DNA of 64,000 bases from Rhodococcus antarcticus (GTDB lineage Bacteria > Actinomycetota > Actinomycetes > Mycobacteriales > Mycobacteriaceae). The stretch covers positions 248,001 to 312,000 of the forward strand of contig NZ_CP110615.1 in NCBI RefSeq assembly GCF_026153295.1, written 5' to 3'. This document shows positions 41,432 to 50,439 of this stretch, piece after piece (within the stretch, counting starts at the first letter, position 1; every line of letters begins with the position of its first letter). A model generated the notes under the pieces. That model ran no database searches. It saw only the letters and a program-made list of their open reading frames with translations, and was not told the DNA's origin. Both the position numbers and the translations under genes were made by a program.

Positions 41432-42834
41432 TACAGGCCGTAGGCCTCGAGCAGCCGCAGCCAGACCTCGCTGATGGTGGGGTAGGCGGGCACCGCGTGC
41501 CACAGCCGGTCAACGGGCACGTCGCCGACGATGGCGATGGTCCCGGCGTGGACGAGCTCGGCGACGTCCTGGCCCACGAACGTCACGCCGAGCAGCGTCC
41601 GGCTCGCCGTGTCCACGACCATGACCGCCTTGCCGGTGTAGCCGTCGGCGTGCAGCGCGCTGCCGGCCACGGCGATGTCGATCTCCACCACGTCGTGGGC
41701 GATCCCCGCGTCGCTCACCTGCCGCACGGTGCGGCCGACGAAGGCGACCTCGGGGTCGGTGAACACCACCTGGGGGACGGCGCCGTGGTCGGCGGTGGCG
41801 GAGTGCGCGCCCCACGGTGCGGTCAGCTCCGGCTCGCCCTTCGCCCGGGCTGCGACGGCGTCACCCACCACCCGTGCGGCGTACTTGCCCTGGTGGGTCA
41901 GCGGTGCCCGGCCGGTGACGTCGCCGCAGGCGTAGAGCCACCGCCCGGCCACCCCCTGCACCAGCCCGGAGTCGTCCACCTCCAGGGTCGCGCCGGGCTC
42001 CAGGCCCACGGTCTGCACCCCCACGTCGGCGGTGGCGGGCCGGCGGCCGGTGGCCACCAGGAGCTCGTCGGCCAGCACGTCCGTGCCGTCCGCGAGGACC
42101 ACGTGCACCCCGGCGTCGTCACGGTGCACGCGCTCGACGTCGGTGCCCAGGTGCAGGGTGACCCCGTCCTGCGCCAGGCCGGCCTCCACCAGCTCCGAGG
42201 CGACCGGCTCGAGGTTGTCGAGCACGGTGGTCCCGCGCGAGACCAGGGTGACCGCCGAGCCGAGGCGCTGGTAGGCCTGGGCGAGCTCGCAGCCGACCAC
42301 GCCCGAGCCGATCACCGCCAGCCGGGCGGGCACGGCCTGGGCGGACGTGGCCTCGCGGGAGGACCAGTGCGGGGTGTCGGCCAGTCCGGGCGTCGGGGGC
42401 TCGCTCGGCACGCTGCCGGTGGCGAGCACCACGGCGTGGCGGGCGGAGAGCTCCAGGGGGCCGTCGGAGGTCTCGACGGTCAGCGCCCGGGGACCGGTCA
42501 GCCGGGCGTGGCCGCGCACGACGGTGATGCCCGCACCCTCTGCCCACTCCACCTGGCTGTCGTCCTTCCAGCCGGAGGTGAACGAGTTACGGCGCGCCAG
42601 CACGTCCGCGGGGTCGAAGTCGGCGGTCACCCCCGCGATGGCCCGCGCGGCGTGCACGGCCTGGGTGGTGCGGATGAGGGCCTTGGACGGCATGCACGCC
42701 CAGTAGGAGCACTCCCCGCCCAGCAGCTCCGCCTCCACCAGCGCGACGGTCATGCCACCCCGCACCGCCCGGGCCGCCGCGTTCTCGCCGACCGCACCAC
42801 CACCGACCACCACCACGTCGTACGTCTCGCTCAT
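41431..42834 (-). CDS. FAD-dependent pyridine nucleotide-disulfide oxidoreductase
   Basis: 467 residues from ATG 42834. FAD motif VVVGGGAVGENAA, redox-active disulfide in GGECSYWACMPSKALI (Cys-x4-Cys), NAD(P) motif VIGSGVVGCELA, second FAD motif YACGDVTG and the dimer domain. The catalytic His-x4-Glu of the C-terminus appears as HAVPAYPTISE. This lipoamide dehydrogenase/mercuric reductase-like group is widespread in actinobacteria. Mycothione reductase or a related activity is possible, and the coupled DinB/MDMPI gene fits thiol metabolism, but this is inference. Confidence 0.87.
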   Translation of the reverse strand: MSETYDVVVVGGGAVGENAAARAVRGGMTVALVEAELLGGECSYWACMPSKALIRTTQAVHAARAIAGVTADFDPADVLARRNSFTSGWKDDSQVEWAEGAGITVVRGHARLTGPRALTVETSDGPLELSARHAVVLATGSVPSEPPTPGLADTPHWSSREATSAQAVPARLAVIGSGVVGCELAQAYQRLGSAVTLVSRGTTVLDNLEPVASELVEAGLAQDGVTLHLGTDVERVHRDDAGVHVVLADGTDVLADELLVATGRRPATADVGVQTVGLEPGATLEVDDSGLVQGVAGRWLYACGDVTGRAPLTHQGKYAARVVGDAVAARAKGEPELTAPWGAHSATADHGAVPQVVFTDPEVAFVGRTVRQVSDAGIAHDVVEIDIAVAGSALHADGYTGKAVMVVDTASRTLLGVTFVGQDVAELVHAGTIAIVGDVPVDRLWHAVPAYPTISEVWLRLLEAYGL

Positions 42835-43004
42835 GGGCACACTCGACCGCACCCGGACCGGCGGCACAACCCCTGACGTGCCACGGTCACCCCGTTGTCA
42901 CGTGTCGGCCTCCGCGAGGTGCTCCGAGGGTGATCATCCCGCTAGGTTGTTCGAGCGGCTCAAGACTTTGGGAACACGCTCATCCGCGACGGCGAGGAGG
43001 GCCG

Positions 43005-43673
43005 GTGGCAGCGCAGCAGCGCGAGCAGGCCCGGCGCACCCGGCAGGCCATCGTGTGGTCGGCCGCGCGCGAGTTCGACCGCAACGGCTACACGGCGACG
43101 TCGGTCAGCGCGATCCTCGCGGGGTCCGGTGCCACCAAGGGCGCCTTCTACTTCCACTTCCCGTCCAAGGAGTCCCTGGCGGCGGCCATCGTCGAGGGCA
43201 TGCACACCCGCTGGGCCCCTGCGGTGCAGCGCTGGGCGGCCAGCGAGCACGATGCGCTCGGGGTGGTGCTCGGGTTGGTCGACGAGGTGGTCGTGCACAC
43301 CACGGCCGACACCGTGGTGCGGGCGGGGTTGCGCCTGACCACCGAGCACGAGCTGGTCGGCGCCGGGTTCCTCGCGCCGTTCCCCGAGTGGGAGCGCATC
43401 TTCGGCCACCTGTTCCACCGGGCGGCCCGCACGGGCCTGCTGCGGCCGGGGGTGCGTCCGGAGACGGCCGCGCACGTCCTGGTCGCCGGGATCGTGGGGG
43501 AGCGCTCGTGCGCCCCGGTGGGGGTCGGCACCGACGAGCTGCGCCGCCTCACCGACCAGCTGCTGGCGGTGCTCCTGCCCGCGTTCGCGGAGCCGGGGTG
43601 GACGCAGCGGTGGCGGGCCTCCGGCTGGTGGTCGCGCAGCCTGCCCGAGCTGTCGGACGAGCCCGACCCGTAG
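43005..43673 (+). CDS. TetR regulator, ScbR/ArpA-like
   Basis: 222 residues from GTG 43005, preceded by GAGGAGG. The HTH (RQAIVWSAAREFDRNGYTAT, SAILAGSGATKGAFYFHFPS) closely resembles gamma-butyrolactone receptor proteins; the ligand half is less clear. Upstream there is a short palindrome, GAGCGGCTC, near 42955. It diverges from the disulfide reductase gene (170 bp) and converges on the FAD/Fe-S dehydrogenase gene, 8 bp from its end. No butyrolactone synthase gene is in the window. Confidence 0.82.
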   Translation: MAAQQREQARRTRQAIVWSAAREFDRNGYTATSVSAILAGSGATKGAFYFHFPSKESLAAAIVEGMHTRWAPAVQRWAASEHDALGVVLGLVDEVVVHTTADTVVRAGLRLTTEHELVGAGFLAPFPEWERIFGHLFHRAARTGLLRPGVRPETAAHVLVAGIVGERSCAPVGVGTDELRRLTDQLLAVLLPAFAEPGWTQRWRASGWWSRSLPELSDEPDP

Positions 43674-43681
43674 CGCCGCCC

Positions 43682-46522
43682 TCAGGGGTGCAGCCCCATG
43701 GCCCGCGCCGCGAGCTGGGCCAGGTGCTCGGGGCGGTCGTCGCCGGCCTGGCGGACCTGGGTGCGGCAGCTGTATCCGTCGGCGAGCACGGCGGTGCCCG
43801 GCCCCGCGGCGCGCACGGCGGGCAGCAGCACCGCCTCGGCACAGGCCTGGCTCACCGCGTGGTGCCCGACGGTGAAGCCGAAGTTGCCGGCCAGGCCGCA
43901 GCACCCGGAGTCGAGCACCTCGGCGCGGATGCTCAGGGCGGACATGACCTCTCGGTCGGCCGTGGTGCCCAGCTCCGCGTGCTGGTGGCAGTGCACCTGG
44001 ACGATGGCCGCGCGCTCGGTGCCGTCGGCGAAGGACGCGAGGTCCGGGTGCGCGGCGAGGATCTCGGCAAAGGTCTTCACGGCCGACGGGAGCCGGGTCT
44101 CGCCGGGCAGCAGCTGGGCGGTGTCGTGCTTGAGCGCGGCGGTGCAGCTGGGTTCCATCCCGACCACGGTGATCCCCTCGTCCAGCCACGGCGCCAGGGT
44201 GGACACGCTGCGGGAGAGCACCTTCCGGGCCCGGTCGAGCTGACCGGTGGTGGTCCAGGTCAGCCCGCAGCACACCGGCTCGGCGGGCAGCTCCACCCGG
44301 TGGCCGAGGTGCTCCAGCACGGCCACGGTCGCCTTGCCGACGTCGGGGTCGAGGTGGTTGGTGAACGTGTCCGGCCACAGCAGCAGGCGCGGGGCGTCCG
44401 CGGGGAGCGTGGGTGCGGGGCGGGCGGCGAACCAGGCCCGGAAGGTCTGCGGCGCGATCTCCGGGATGGTGCGCTCGGGGGCGATGTTCCCGAGCTTCTT
44501 GGCCACCGCGGCGAGCGCGGGAACCCGCGCGGCGCGGTTGAGCAGCCGCCGGCCCCGGGCCAGGCGCAGCCAGAGCGGCAGCCAGCCCATGGCGTAGTGG
44601 TCGCGCGGGCGCAGCCGGCGGGCGTAGTGCTGGTGCAGGAACTCCGCCTTGTAGGTGGCCATGTCCACGTCCACGGGGCAGTCGCTCTTGCAGCCCTTGC
44701 ACCCCAGGCACAGGTCCAGCGATTCCCGGACCTCCTCCGACGCCCAGCCGTCGGTGACGACCTCCCCGCGCATCATCTCGTGCAGCAGCCGGGCGCGCCC
44801 GCGGGTGGAGTGCTGCTCCTCGCCGGTGGCCCGGTAGCTCGGGCACATGACCCCGCCACTGGGGTTGAGGCAGGCGCCGACGCCCACGCAGCGCCGGGCC
44901 GCGGTCTCCAGCGAGCCCCCGTCGTGCGGCAGGGCCATGCCCTGGGTGGTGCGCAGCGGCAGGGTCGGCCCGGCCAGGAACACCCGCAGGTCGGCGTCCA
45001 GCGGGGCGGGGTCGACCACCCGCCGCGGGTTCATCATCCCGTCGGGGTCCCACGCCGCCTTGAACGCGCCGAACGCCTCGACCACCGGTGCTGGGTACAT
45101 CCGGCTGAGCAGCTCCGCCCGGGCCTGCCCGTCGCCGTGCTCGCCGCTCAGCGAGCCACCGAGGCCGCCCACCAGGTCCGCGGCGTCCTCCATGAACGAG
45201 CGGTAGCGGGCGATGCCGGGGCGGGTGAGCAGGTCGAAGTCGATGCGGGCGTGCACGCAGCCGTCGCCGAAGTGGCCGTAGTAGGCCGTCTGCAGGTGGT
45301 GCGAGGCGAGCAGGGCGTCGAAGCCGCGCAGGTACTCGGCGAGGCGCTGCACGGGGACGGCGGAGTCCTCCCAGCCGGGCCACGCCTCGCTGCCGTCCGG
45401 GGCGCGGGTGGCCAGGCCCGCACCCTGCTCGCGGATGCTCCACAGCGCCCGCGCCTGCGCCTTCTCGGTGACGACGACCCCACCCCTGCTCTGCACGCGT
45501 GCGTGCACCGCCTGCGCGGCGGCGCGGGCCTCGGCCGCCGTGGTGCCGCCGACCTCGACGAACAGCCACGCGGAGCCCTCGGGCAGCAGCCGCCAGCTCG
45601 TCGCGTCCGGGCGGCCGCTGCGCAGGGTGGCGACCAGGGAGGCGTCCACCCCCTCGATGGTCAGCGGGACGATCTCGCCGGCGTTCCTGAGCTCCACCAG
45701 GTGCGAGGCCGCCTCGGCCGCGGCGTAGGAGCTCTCGAAGCCCAGCACCACCAGCGCGGTGGCCGCGGGCACCTCGACCAGGCTCACCGTGGCGGCCAGG
45801 ATCGTCGCGCAGGTGCCCTCGGTGCCCACCAGGGCGCGGGCGAGGTCGGTGCCGTCGCCAGGGCGCAGCTCGTCGAGGTTGTAGCCGGAGACCCGACGGG
45901 TGAGCTGGGGGAACCCGGTGGCCACGTCGTCGGCCCAGCGGTCGCGGACGGCCGCCAGCGAGTCCAGCAGGGGGGTCCCGGCCAGCGTCGTGCCGGGCCC
46001 GGCCGTGAGGCGCTCACCCCGGTAGGTGATGACGTCGAGGCTGCGCACCGAGTCCACCGTCTTGCCCCAGGCCACCGAGTGCGAGCCGCAGGCGTTGTTG
46101 CCGATCATCCCGCCGACGGTGCAGCGGCTGTGGGTGGACGGGTCGGGCCCGACGCGCAGCCCGTGCGGGGCGGCGGCGCGCTGCAGGTCGTCCAGCACCA
46201 CGCCCGGCTGCACCGTGGCCTCGCGGCGCACCGGGTCGATGCTCAGCACGGACCCGAGGTGGCGCCGGGTGTCCATGACGACCGCGGTGTTCACGGCCTG
46301 CCCGGCGATGGAGGTGGCCGCGCCGCGGGGCAGCACCGGCACCCCGCGCTCCCGGCACACGGCCAGCACCGCGGCCACGTCGTCGGCGTCCACCGGGTGC
46401 ACCACGGCCAGTGGCACGTGCCGGTGGTTGGAGGCGTCGGCCGCGTGGGTGGCCCGCGTCTGGGCGTCGTCGGCGACCCGGCCCCGGACGGTGCGGCGGA
46501 GGTCGGCGGCGAGGTCTGTCAC
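43682..46522 (-). CDS. FAD/[4Fe-4S] 2-hydroxyacid dehydrogenase (GlcD-GlcF fusion, YdiJ-like)
   Basis: About 946 residues. Domains in order: PCMH FAD-binding domain (PRGAATSIAGQAVNTAVVMD; VGGMIGNNACGSHS), flavin-oxidase C-terminal domain, a ferredoxin-type part with CVGVGACLNPSGGVMCPSY and CLGCKGCKSDCPVDVDM, and two CCG domains (EPVCCGLTW, DSGCCGLAGNFG). Family members oxidise D-lactate, D-2-hydroxyglutarate or similar acids and pass electrons to the membrane pool. Starts at GTG 46522; GTG 46564 is possible. It lies 96 bp downstream of a hydroxyacid-oxoacid transhydrogenase on the same strand, which favours D-2-hydroxyglutarate as substrate. Confidence 0.88.
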   Translation of the reverse strand: MTDLAADLRRTVRGRVADDAQTRATHAADASNHRHVPLAVVHPVDADDVAAVLAVCRERGVPVLPRGAATSIAGQAVNTAVVMDTRRHLGSVLSIDPVRREATVQPGVVLDDLQRAAAPHGLRVGPDPSTHSRCTVGGMIGNNACGSHSVAWGKTVDSVRSLDVITYRGERLTAGPGTTLAGTPLLDSLAAVRDRWADDVATGFPQLTRRVSGYNLDELRPGDGTDLARALVGTEGTCATILAATVSLVEVPAATALVVLGFESSYAAAEAASHLVELRNAGEIVPLTIEGVDASLVATLRSGRPDATSWRLLPEGSAWLFVEVGGTTAAEARAAAQAVHARVQSRGGVVVTEKAQARALWSIREQGAGLATRAPDGSEAWPGWEDSAVPVQRLAEYLRGFDALLASHHLQTAYYGHFGDGCVHARIDFDLLTRPGIARYRSFMEDAADLVGGLGGSLSGEHGDGQARAELLSRMYPAPVVEAFGAFKAAWDPDGMMNPRRVVDPAPLDADLRVFLAGPTLPLRTTQGMALPHDGGSLETAARRCVGVGACLNPSGGVMCPSYRATGEEQHSTRGRARLLHEMMRGEVVTDGWASEEVRESLDLCLGCKGCKSDCPVDVDMATYKAEFLHQHYARRLRPRDHYAMGWLPLWLRLARGRRLLNRAARVPALAAVAKKLGNIAPERTIPEIAPQTFRAWFAARPAPTLPADAPRLLLWPDTFTNHLDPDVGKATVAVLEHLGHRVELPAEPVCCGLTWTTTGQLDRARKVLSRSVSTLAPWLDEGITVVGMEPSCTAALKHDTAQLLPGETRLPSAVKTFAEILAAHPDLASFADGTERAAIVQVHCHQHAELGTTADREVMSALSIRAEVLDSGCCGLAGNFGFTVGHHAVSQACAEAVLLPAVRAAGPGTAVLADGYSCRTQVRQAGDDRPEHLAQLAARAMGLHP

Positions 46523-46618
46523 CGGCTCAGCATCCCCGCCGGACCCCCGCCGCGCCCACCGCACGACTGTGAACGATTTCTCGTGCCCTGGGTCCAGAAA
46601 TCACGCACGGGCGAAGCC

Positions 46619-47908
46619 TCACCAGTTCTCGATGGACTCGCGGAAGATCTGCCCGACGACCTCCTCGGTGACGTCCTTGGGGCAGGTCGAGAGCAGGCGC
46701 TGCTGCTTCATGGTGCCGCCGACGAGCTCGTCGATGCTGGACTCGTCGAACCCGCACGCCCCGATGCCGTTGGGCATCCCGATGTCGCGCATGAGGTCGA
46801 TCATCGCCTGCGGCAGCCGCTCCGAGGCCTCCGCCGTCTCGGTCTGCGGGCTGAGCAGCTCGGCGGCGCGCAGGTGCCGCTCCGGCGCGGCGTCGAAGGT
46901 GAACCGGAACGCGGCCGGAGCCGTCAGCGAGACCGCCTGCCCGTGCGGCACCATCGCCTCGTCGGACGGGTAGCCCGCCGGGTGGTAGCCGGACACCTGC
47001 CCGGCGATGGGGTAGCCGTTGGCGTGCGGGATGTGCACCCCGGCGTTGCCGAACCCCATGCCCGCGAAGGTCGCCGCCATCATCATGTCCATCCGGGCCG
47101 CCACGTCCTCGGTGCCGTGGTGGACCGCGCGGCGGAAGCTGCTGGCCAGCAGCGTCATCGCCTTCTCGCACCACAGGTCGCTGACGGGGTTGGAGCCGCA
47201 GTAGGTGACCCGCGCCTCGGGAGCCTTGCGCGCCCCGGAGCGGTAGTCCCGCGCGGTGTAGCTCTCCAGCGCGTGGCAGACGATGTCCATGCCCGAGGCG
47301 GCGGTGACCTCCGGGGGAAGGCTCATGGTCAGCAGCGGGTCCACCACGGCCAGGGTGGGCCGCAGCCGCCAGTGGCTGATGCCCGTCTTGACGCGCAGGC
47401 TCAGCACGTCCAGCACGCACATGGCGGTGGACTCCGAGCCGGTGCCGGCGGTGGTGGGCACGGCGATGAGCGGCTTCAGCGCCCCCGGCGGCACCTGGGC
47501 CCGCCCGACGGGCTTGTTGATGTAGTCCATCAGCTCGCCCGGGTAGGACGTGAGCAGGTTGACGGCCTTGGCGGTGTCGATGGTGGACCCGCCGCCGACG
47601 GCCACGAAGCCGTCCCACGGACCCTGCTCGGTGGCGTAGCCGATGGCCTTGGCCATGGAGTCGTCCGTCGGCTCCACGTGCACGCCGTCGAAGATCTCGT
47701 AGGTGATCCCGTACTGGGCGAACGAGTCCGCGATGCGGTGCGGCACCCCGCTGGCCAGGACCCCGGGGTCGGTGAGCACCAGCACCCGCTTCACCCCGTG
47801 CTGGCTGAGCTCGAAGCCCACCTCGTCCGCGGCCCCGGCGCCGAACTTCAGCGGCGGGGCGCCCCAGGTGAAGACGGTTTCCTCGGTGGGCGTGACGAGC
47901 TCGGTCAT
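46619..47908 (-). CDS. hydroxyacid-oxoacid transhydrogenase (iron-containing alcohol dehydrogenase family)
   Basis: 429 residues, iron alcohol dehydrogenase fold. Visible blocks are GGGSTIDTAKAVNLL (cofactor), AVPTTAGTGSEST, and metal ligands in MDIVCHALESYTAR and HIPHANGYPIAGQ. The long TFTWGAPPLKFGAG opening and overall length match the ADHFE1-type transhydrogenase, which uses a bound cofactor to convert 4-hydroxybutyrate plus 2-oxoglutarate to succinic semialdehyde plus D-2-hydroxyglutarate. AGGAGG precedes the ATG. The next gene could re-oxidise the D-2-hydroxyglutarate. Confidence 0.87.
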   Translation of the reverse strand: MTELVTPTEETVFTWGAPPLKFGAGAADEVGFELSQHGVKRVLVLTDPGVLASGVPHRIADSFAQYGITYEIFDGVHVEPTDDSMAKAIGYATEQGPWDGFVAVGGGSTIDTAKAVNLLTSYPGELMDYINKPVGRAQVPPGALKPLIAVPTTAGTGSESTAMCVLDVLSLRVKTGISHWRLRPTLAVVDPLLTMSLPPEVTAASGMDIVCHALESYTARDYRSGARKAPEARVTYCGSNPVSDLWCEKAMTLLASSFRRAVHHGTEDVAARMDMMMAATFAGMGFGNAGVHIPHANGYPIAGQVSGYHPAGYPSDEAMVPHGQAVSLTAPAAFRFTFDAAPERHLRAAELLSPQTETAEASERLPQAMIDLMRDIGMPNGIGACGFDESSIDELVGGTMKQQRLLSTCPKDVTEEVVGQIFRESIENW

Positions 47909-48105
47909 GGGTCCTCCTGGTGATCACCACGGTGTGACCTCCTCACGCTGGCAGCGGTGCGGGGGTGCGTCAACCTCGGGGTCCGCGGGGTGGACGAGCA
48001 GCCGGTTTGGGAACACCTCCGGTGGTGGCTTATGCTTGCCGGGCTCCCCACGGACTCGACGTCGTGGGTGCGCCACAGGTCGGGGTCCTTCGTCCTGACC
48101 GGTGC

Positions 48106-48178
48106 GCCCCCTTCGTTTAGCGGCCTAGGACACCGCCCTTTCAAGGCGGCAGCGCGGGTTCGAATCCCGTAGGGGGTA
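48106..48178 (+). tRNA. tRNA-Glu (TTC)
   Basis: Acceptor GCCCCCT pairs with AGGGGGT (G-U at the end), anticodon loop CTTTCAA within a CCGCC/GGCGG stem, T arm CGGGTTCGAATCCCG, discriminator A. CCA is not encoded. First of a three-tRNA cluster. Confidence 0.97.
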
Positions 48179-48200
48179 CGGTCGACAAGCTCCACAGCAA

Positions 48201-48277
48201 GGCCCTGTAGCGCAGTTGGTTAGCGCGCCGCCCTGTCACGGCGGAGGTCGCGGGTTCGAGTCCCGTCAGGGTCGCCA
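48201..48277 (+). tRNA. tRNA-Asp (GTC)
   Basis: Acceptor GGCCCTG pairs with CAGGGTC, anticodon loop CTGTCAC (anticodon GTC), T loop GGTTCGAGTCC, discriminator G, CCA encoded at 48275-48277. Confidence 0.97.
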
Positions 48278-48304
48278 CGCCCGGTCGTTCACCGGCCGGG
48301 TTCC

Positions 48305-48381
48305 GGCCAGGTAGCTCAGTTGGTACGAGCGTCCGCCTGAAAAGCGGAAGGTCGACAGTTCGATCCTGTCCCTGGCCACCA
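48305..48381 (+). tRNA. tRNA-Phe (GAA)
   Basis: Acceptor GGCCAGG pairs with CCTGGCC, anticodon loop CTGAAAA (anticodon GAA), T loop CAGTTCGATCCTG, discriminator A, CCA encoded at 48379-48381. Confidence 0.97.
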
Positions 48382-48430
48382 GCTCCGCCCCCCGCAGCTC
48401 CGCCCCCCCGCAGCTCCGCCCCCCCGCAGG
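48382..48430 (+). repeat. GC-rich tandem repeat after tRNA-Phe
   Basis: Three near-identical units of about 16 bp (GCAGCTCCGCCCCCCC) lie between tRNA-Phe and the convergent GAF-ANTAR gene. C-run lengths vary between units, as expected from slippage. Possibly part of a transcription stop; no stem is obvious. Confidence 0.7.
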
Positions 48431-49228
48431 TCAGCTGGGGCCGGCGTCGGCCTGCTGGGCCCCGGTGTGCTGGTCGAGGAAGCCCACCGCCACGTCGTGC
48501 AGCCTGACGTTGGTGTTCTGCGACTGCGCGCGGAGCAGGTCGAAGGCGGCGTCGGCGTCGATCTGGTGCAGCGCCATCATGATTCCCTTGGCCTGCTCGA
48601 TCGGGGCACGGGAGCGCATTGCCTCCCGCAGCTGCTCGGCCAGGTGGTGGCGGGCCCGCAGCCGGGCGTAGTCCGAGATGGAGCGCGAGGCGTGGGCCAC
48701 CAGCACCTTCAGCACCACGGCGTCCGCGCTCGTGAAGCCGTCCGGCGAGGTGCTGTAGAGGTTCAGGGCACCCAGGTAGCCGTCGTCACCGGCCAGCGGC
48801 GCGGCGAGGAACGAGTGGATCCCGCTGGACTCCGCGCCCGGGGCGAAGTCCGGCCAGGTGCTGCGGACGGTGTCCACGTCGACGAGCACCACCTCGCCCG
48901 TGCGCATCGCGTGCAGGCAGGGGCCGTCCCCGGCGGCGTACTGGGCGGCGTCCACCTCGAGGGTCCGGTCGTCGGTGCAGACCGCGGTGAACGGCTCGCC
49001 GCCCAGCTGCGCCGTCACCCCGGCGCTGCTCGCCCCGCCGATCACCTGCGTGGCCACGCCGACCGTGCGGTGCAGGAACTCCACGAGCTCGTCGGAGCTG
49101 GTCACCGACCACGACAGGGACGCGACCACGCTGGCCAGTGCCTCGGGGTGCGTGCGCACCGCGGCGCGCACGAGCTCGAGGTAGGACCCGGACTGGGGAT
49201 CGGTCAGCTGCACGGTGTCGACGGCCAC
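48431..49228 (-). CDS. GAF-ANTAR RNA-binding regulator
   Basis: 265 residues. A GAF sensor domain (about 45-185; VATQVIGGASSAGVTAQLGG, YAAGDGPCLHAMRTGEV) is followed by an ANTAR domain (about 190-250; HLAEQLREAMRSRAPIEQAK, GIMMALHQIDADAAFDLLRA). ANTAR proteins bind paired RNA hairpins in leaders and prevent termination; the GAF part presumably senses a small molecule or redox state. This is a common actinobacterial type. The target RNA is not identified here. It lies next to a WhiB gene on the same strand (22 bp apart). Confidence 0.9.
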   Translation of the reverse strand: MAVDTVQLTDPQSGSYLELVRAAVRTHPEALASVVASLSWSVTSSDELVEFLHRTVGVATQVIGGASSAGVTAQLGGEPFTAVCTDDRTLEVDAAQYAAGDGPCLHAMRTGEVVLVDVDTVRSTWPDFAPGAESSGIHSFLAAPLAGDDGYLGALNLYSTSPDGFTSADAVVLKVLVAHASRSISDYARLRARHHLAEQLREAMRSRAPIEQAKGIMMALHQIDADAAFDLLRAQSQNTNVRLHDVAVGFLDQHTGAQQADAGPS

Positions 49229-49250
49229 CGGCGAAGGATAGGGCCGGAGC

Positions 49251-49574
49251 TCACGCCGTGCGGGGCAGCTCGGGGTGGTCGGCGTCGCGACGGCGTCGCC
49301 GCGTGGCCTTGAGCTGGTCCTTGCGGGTCAGCTCGTCCACGCCACCCCAGGTGCCGTAGAACTCCTCGGTCTCCACCGCGTAGTCCCGGCAGCGCTGGCG
49401 CACCGGGCACGCGGAGCAGATGGACTGCGCCTGCATCACCCGGCGCGCGCGCGAGGCGCCGCGCTCGAACTCGGGGTGGAAGAAGATGTTGACGTCCTTG
49501 CCGGCGCACGCGGCGTCGCGCTGCCAGGTCCAGTTGTCGATGAGCGCACCGGGCTGTCGAGAGCTGTCGGCCAT
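49251..49574 (-). CDS. WhiB-family Fe-S transcription factor
   Basis: 107 residues. The four Fe-S Cys are present: one in DAACAGK and three in SICSACPVRQRC (CxxCx5C), followed by the G-rich turn YGTWGGVDE and a basic DNA-binding tail (ATRRRRRD). Similar length and order to WhiB1/WhiB2-type proteins, which bind a [4Fe-4S] cluster and region 4 of the housekeeping sigma factor. ATG at 49574. The exact WhiB class is not certain. Confidence 0.95.
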   Translation of the reverse strand: MADSSRQPGALIDNWTWQRDAACAGKDVNIFFHPEFERGASRARRVMQAQSICSACPVRQRCRDYAVETEEFYGTWGGVDELTRKDQLKATRRRRRDADHPELPRTA

Positions 49575-49707
49575 GTCGGGTCCACCTTCGCGAGAGTGAC
49601 GGAAGGCTGAGACCCGACTGCTGGAGCTTCAGCGTGCGTCAGTCACCATAGCGGCGACGGCCCGAGGTGGCTAGCAGCGCGCGGCTCCGTCGGGCTCGGT
49701 CCTGCCG

Positions 49708-50385
49708 CTAGGCGCCCGGCACCACCGTGACCACCTCGGAGAGCGGGGCGCGGTCGGTGCGGAAGGAGTTGGCGGGGTGCGTCTCGTCGGCGTGGCCGAG
49801 GCTCACCGCGCAGACCACGACGCGGTCTTCGGGCAGGGCGAGGTGGGTGCGCACCGCGCCCGAGCACCCCGCGATCGCGGCCTGGGCGATGGCGGCCACC
49901 CCCAGGCTCTGCGCCGCCAGCAGCAGCGTGGACACGTAGCCCCCCGCGTCCACGGCCCCGTAGACCCCCAGGTCGCGGTCACAGGTGATGACGGCGACGT
50001 GCGGGGCGCCGAAGAAGCTGAAGTTGAGGTTCATCTGTGCCGCGCGGGCCTCGTGGTCGCTGCGCTCGATGCCCACCGCGGAGTACAGCGCGTAGCCGGT
50101 GGCGCGTCGGCGCTCGGCGTGCCGGCCGGTGTAGCGCTGCGGCCACGGCAGGTCGGAGCCGCCCTCGCCCCGGGCCAGGCTCGCCGTCAGCGCCTCGCCC
50201 AGCGCCGCGGTGGCCGCACCGGAGGTCAGGTGCACCTGCCAGCTCTGGGCGTTGCACCACGAGGCCGTCCGCTGGGCGAGGGTGAACAGCCGGGTGAGGG
50301 TGGCCTCGTCCACCGGTTCGGGACGGAACGCGCGGCAGCTGTACCTCTGCTGCAGCAGCTGCTCCAGGACGTCGACGTCGGGCAC
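49708..50385 (-). CDS. nitroreductase-family FMN oxidoreductase
   Basis: 225 residues from GTG 50385. Nitroreductase fold: opening LLQQRYSCRAFRPEPVDEAT with the FMN-phosphate Arg pair, ASWCNAQSWQVHLTSG, then GGYVSTLLLAAQSLGVAAIA and C-terminal VSLGHADETHPANSFRTDR. Uses FMN and NAD(P)H to reduce nitro, quinone or similar groups. The group is often annotated as a nitroreductase of unknown natural substrate. It stands alone on the minus strand. Confidence 0.87.
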   Translation of the reverse strand: MPDVDVLEQLLQQRYSCRAFRPEPVDEATLTRLFTLAQRTASWCNAQSWQVHLTSGAATAALGEALTASLARGEGGSDLPWPQRYTGRHAERRRATGYALYSAVGIERSDHEARAAQMNLNFSFFGAPHVAVITCDRDLGVYGAVDAGGYVSTLLLAAQSLGVAAIAQAAIAGCSGAVRTHLALPEDRVVVCAVSLGHADETHPANSFRTDRAPLSEVVTVVPGA

Positions 50386-50439
50386 GGGGCCTCCTCGGTG
50401 CTCGTGGCGGGACGGGCGATCGCCCGCGAACCTAGCCCG

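Noticed and set aside
42940-43004. A butyrolactone-type operator upstream of the ScbR-like gene
   Set aside because: Only a 9-bp palindrome (GAGCGGCTC) was found; too short to claim a receptor binding site.
42752-47923. An open frame of 1723 codons on the plus strand
   Set aside because: It runs antisense to four well supported genes (disulfide reductase end, FAD/Fe-S dehydrogenase, transhydrogenase) and across the TetR gene, has low-complexity Gly/Arg/His/Val composition, and is a by-product of high GC.
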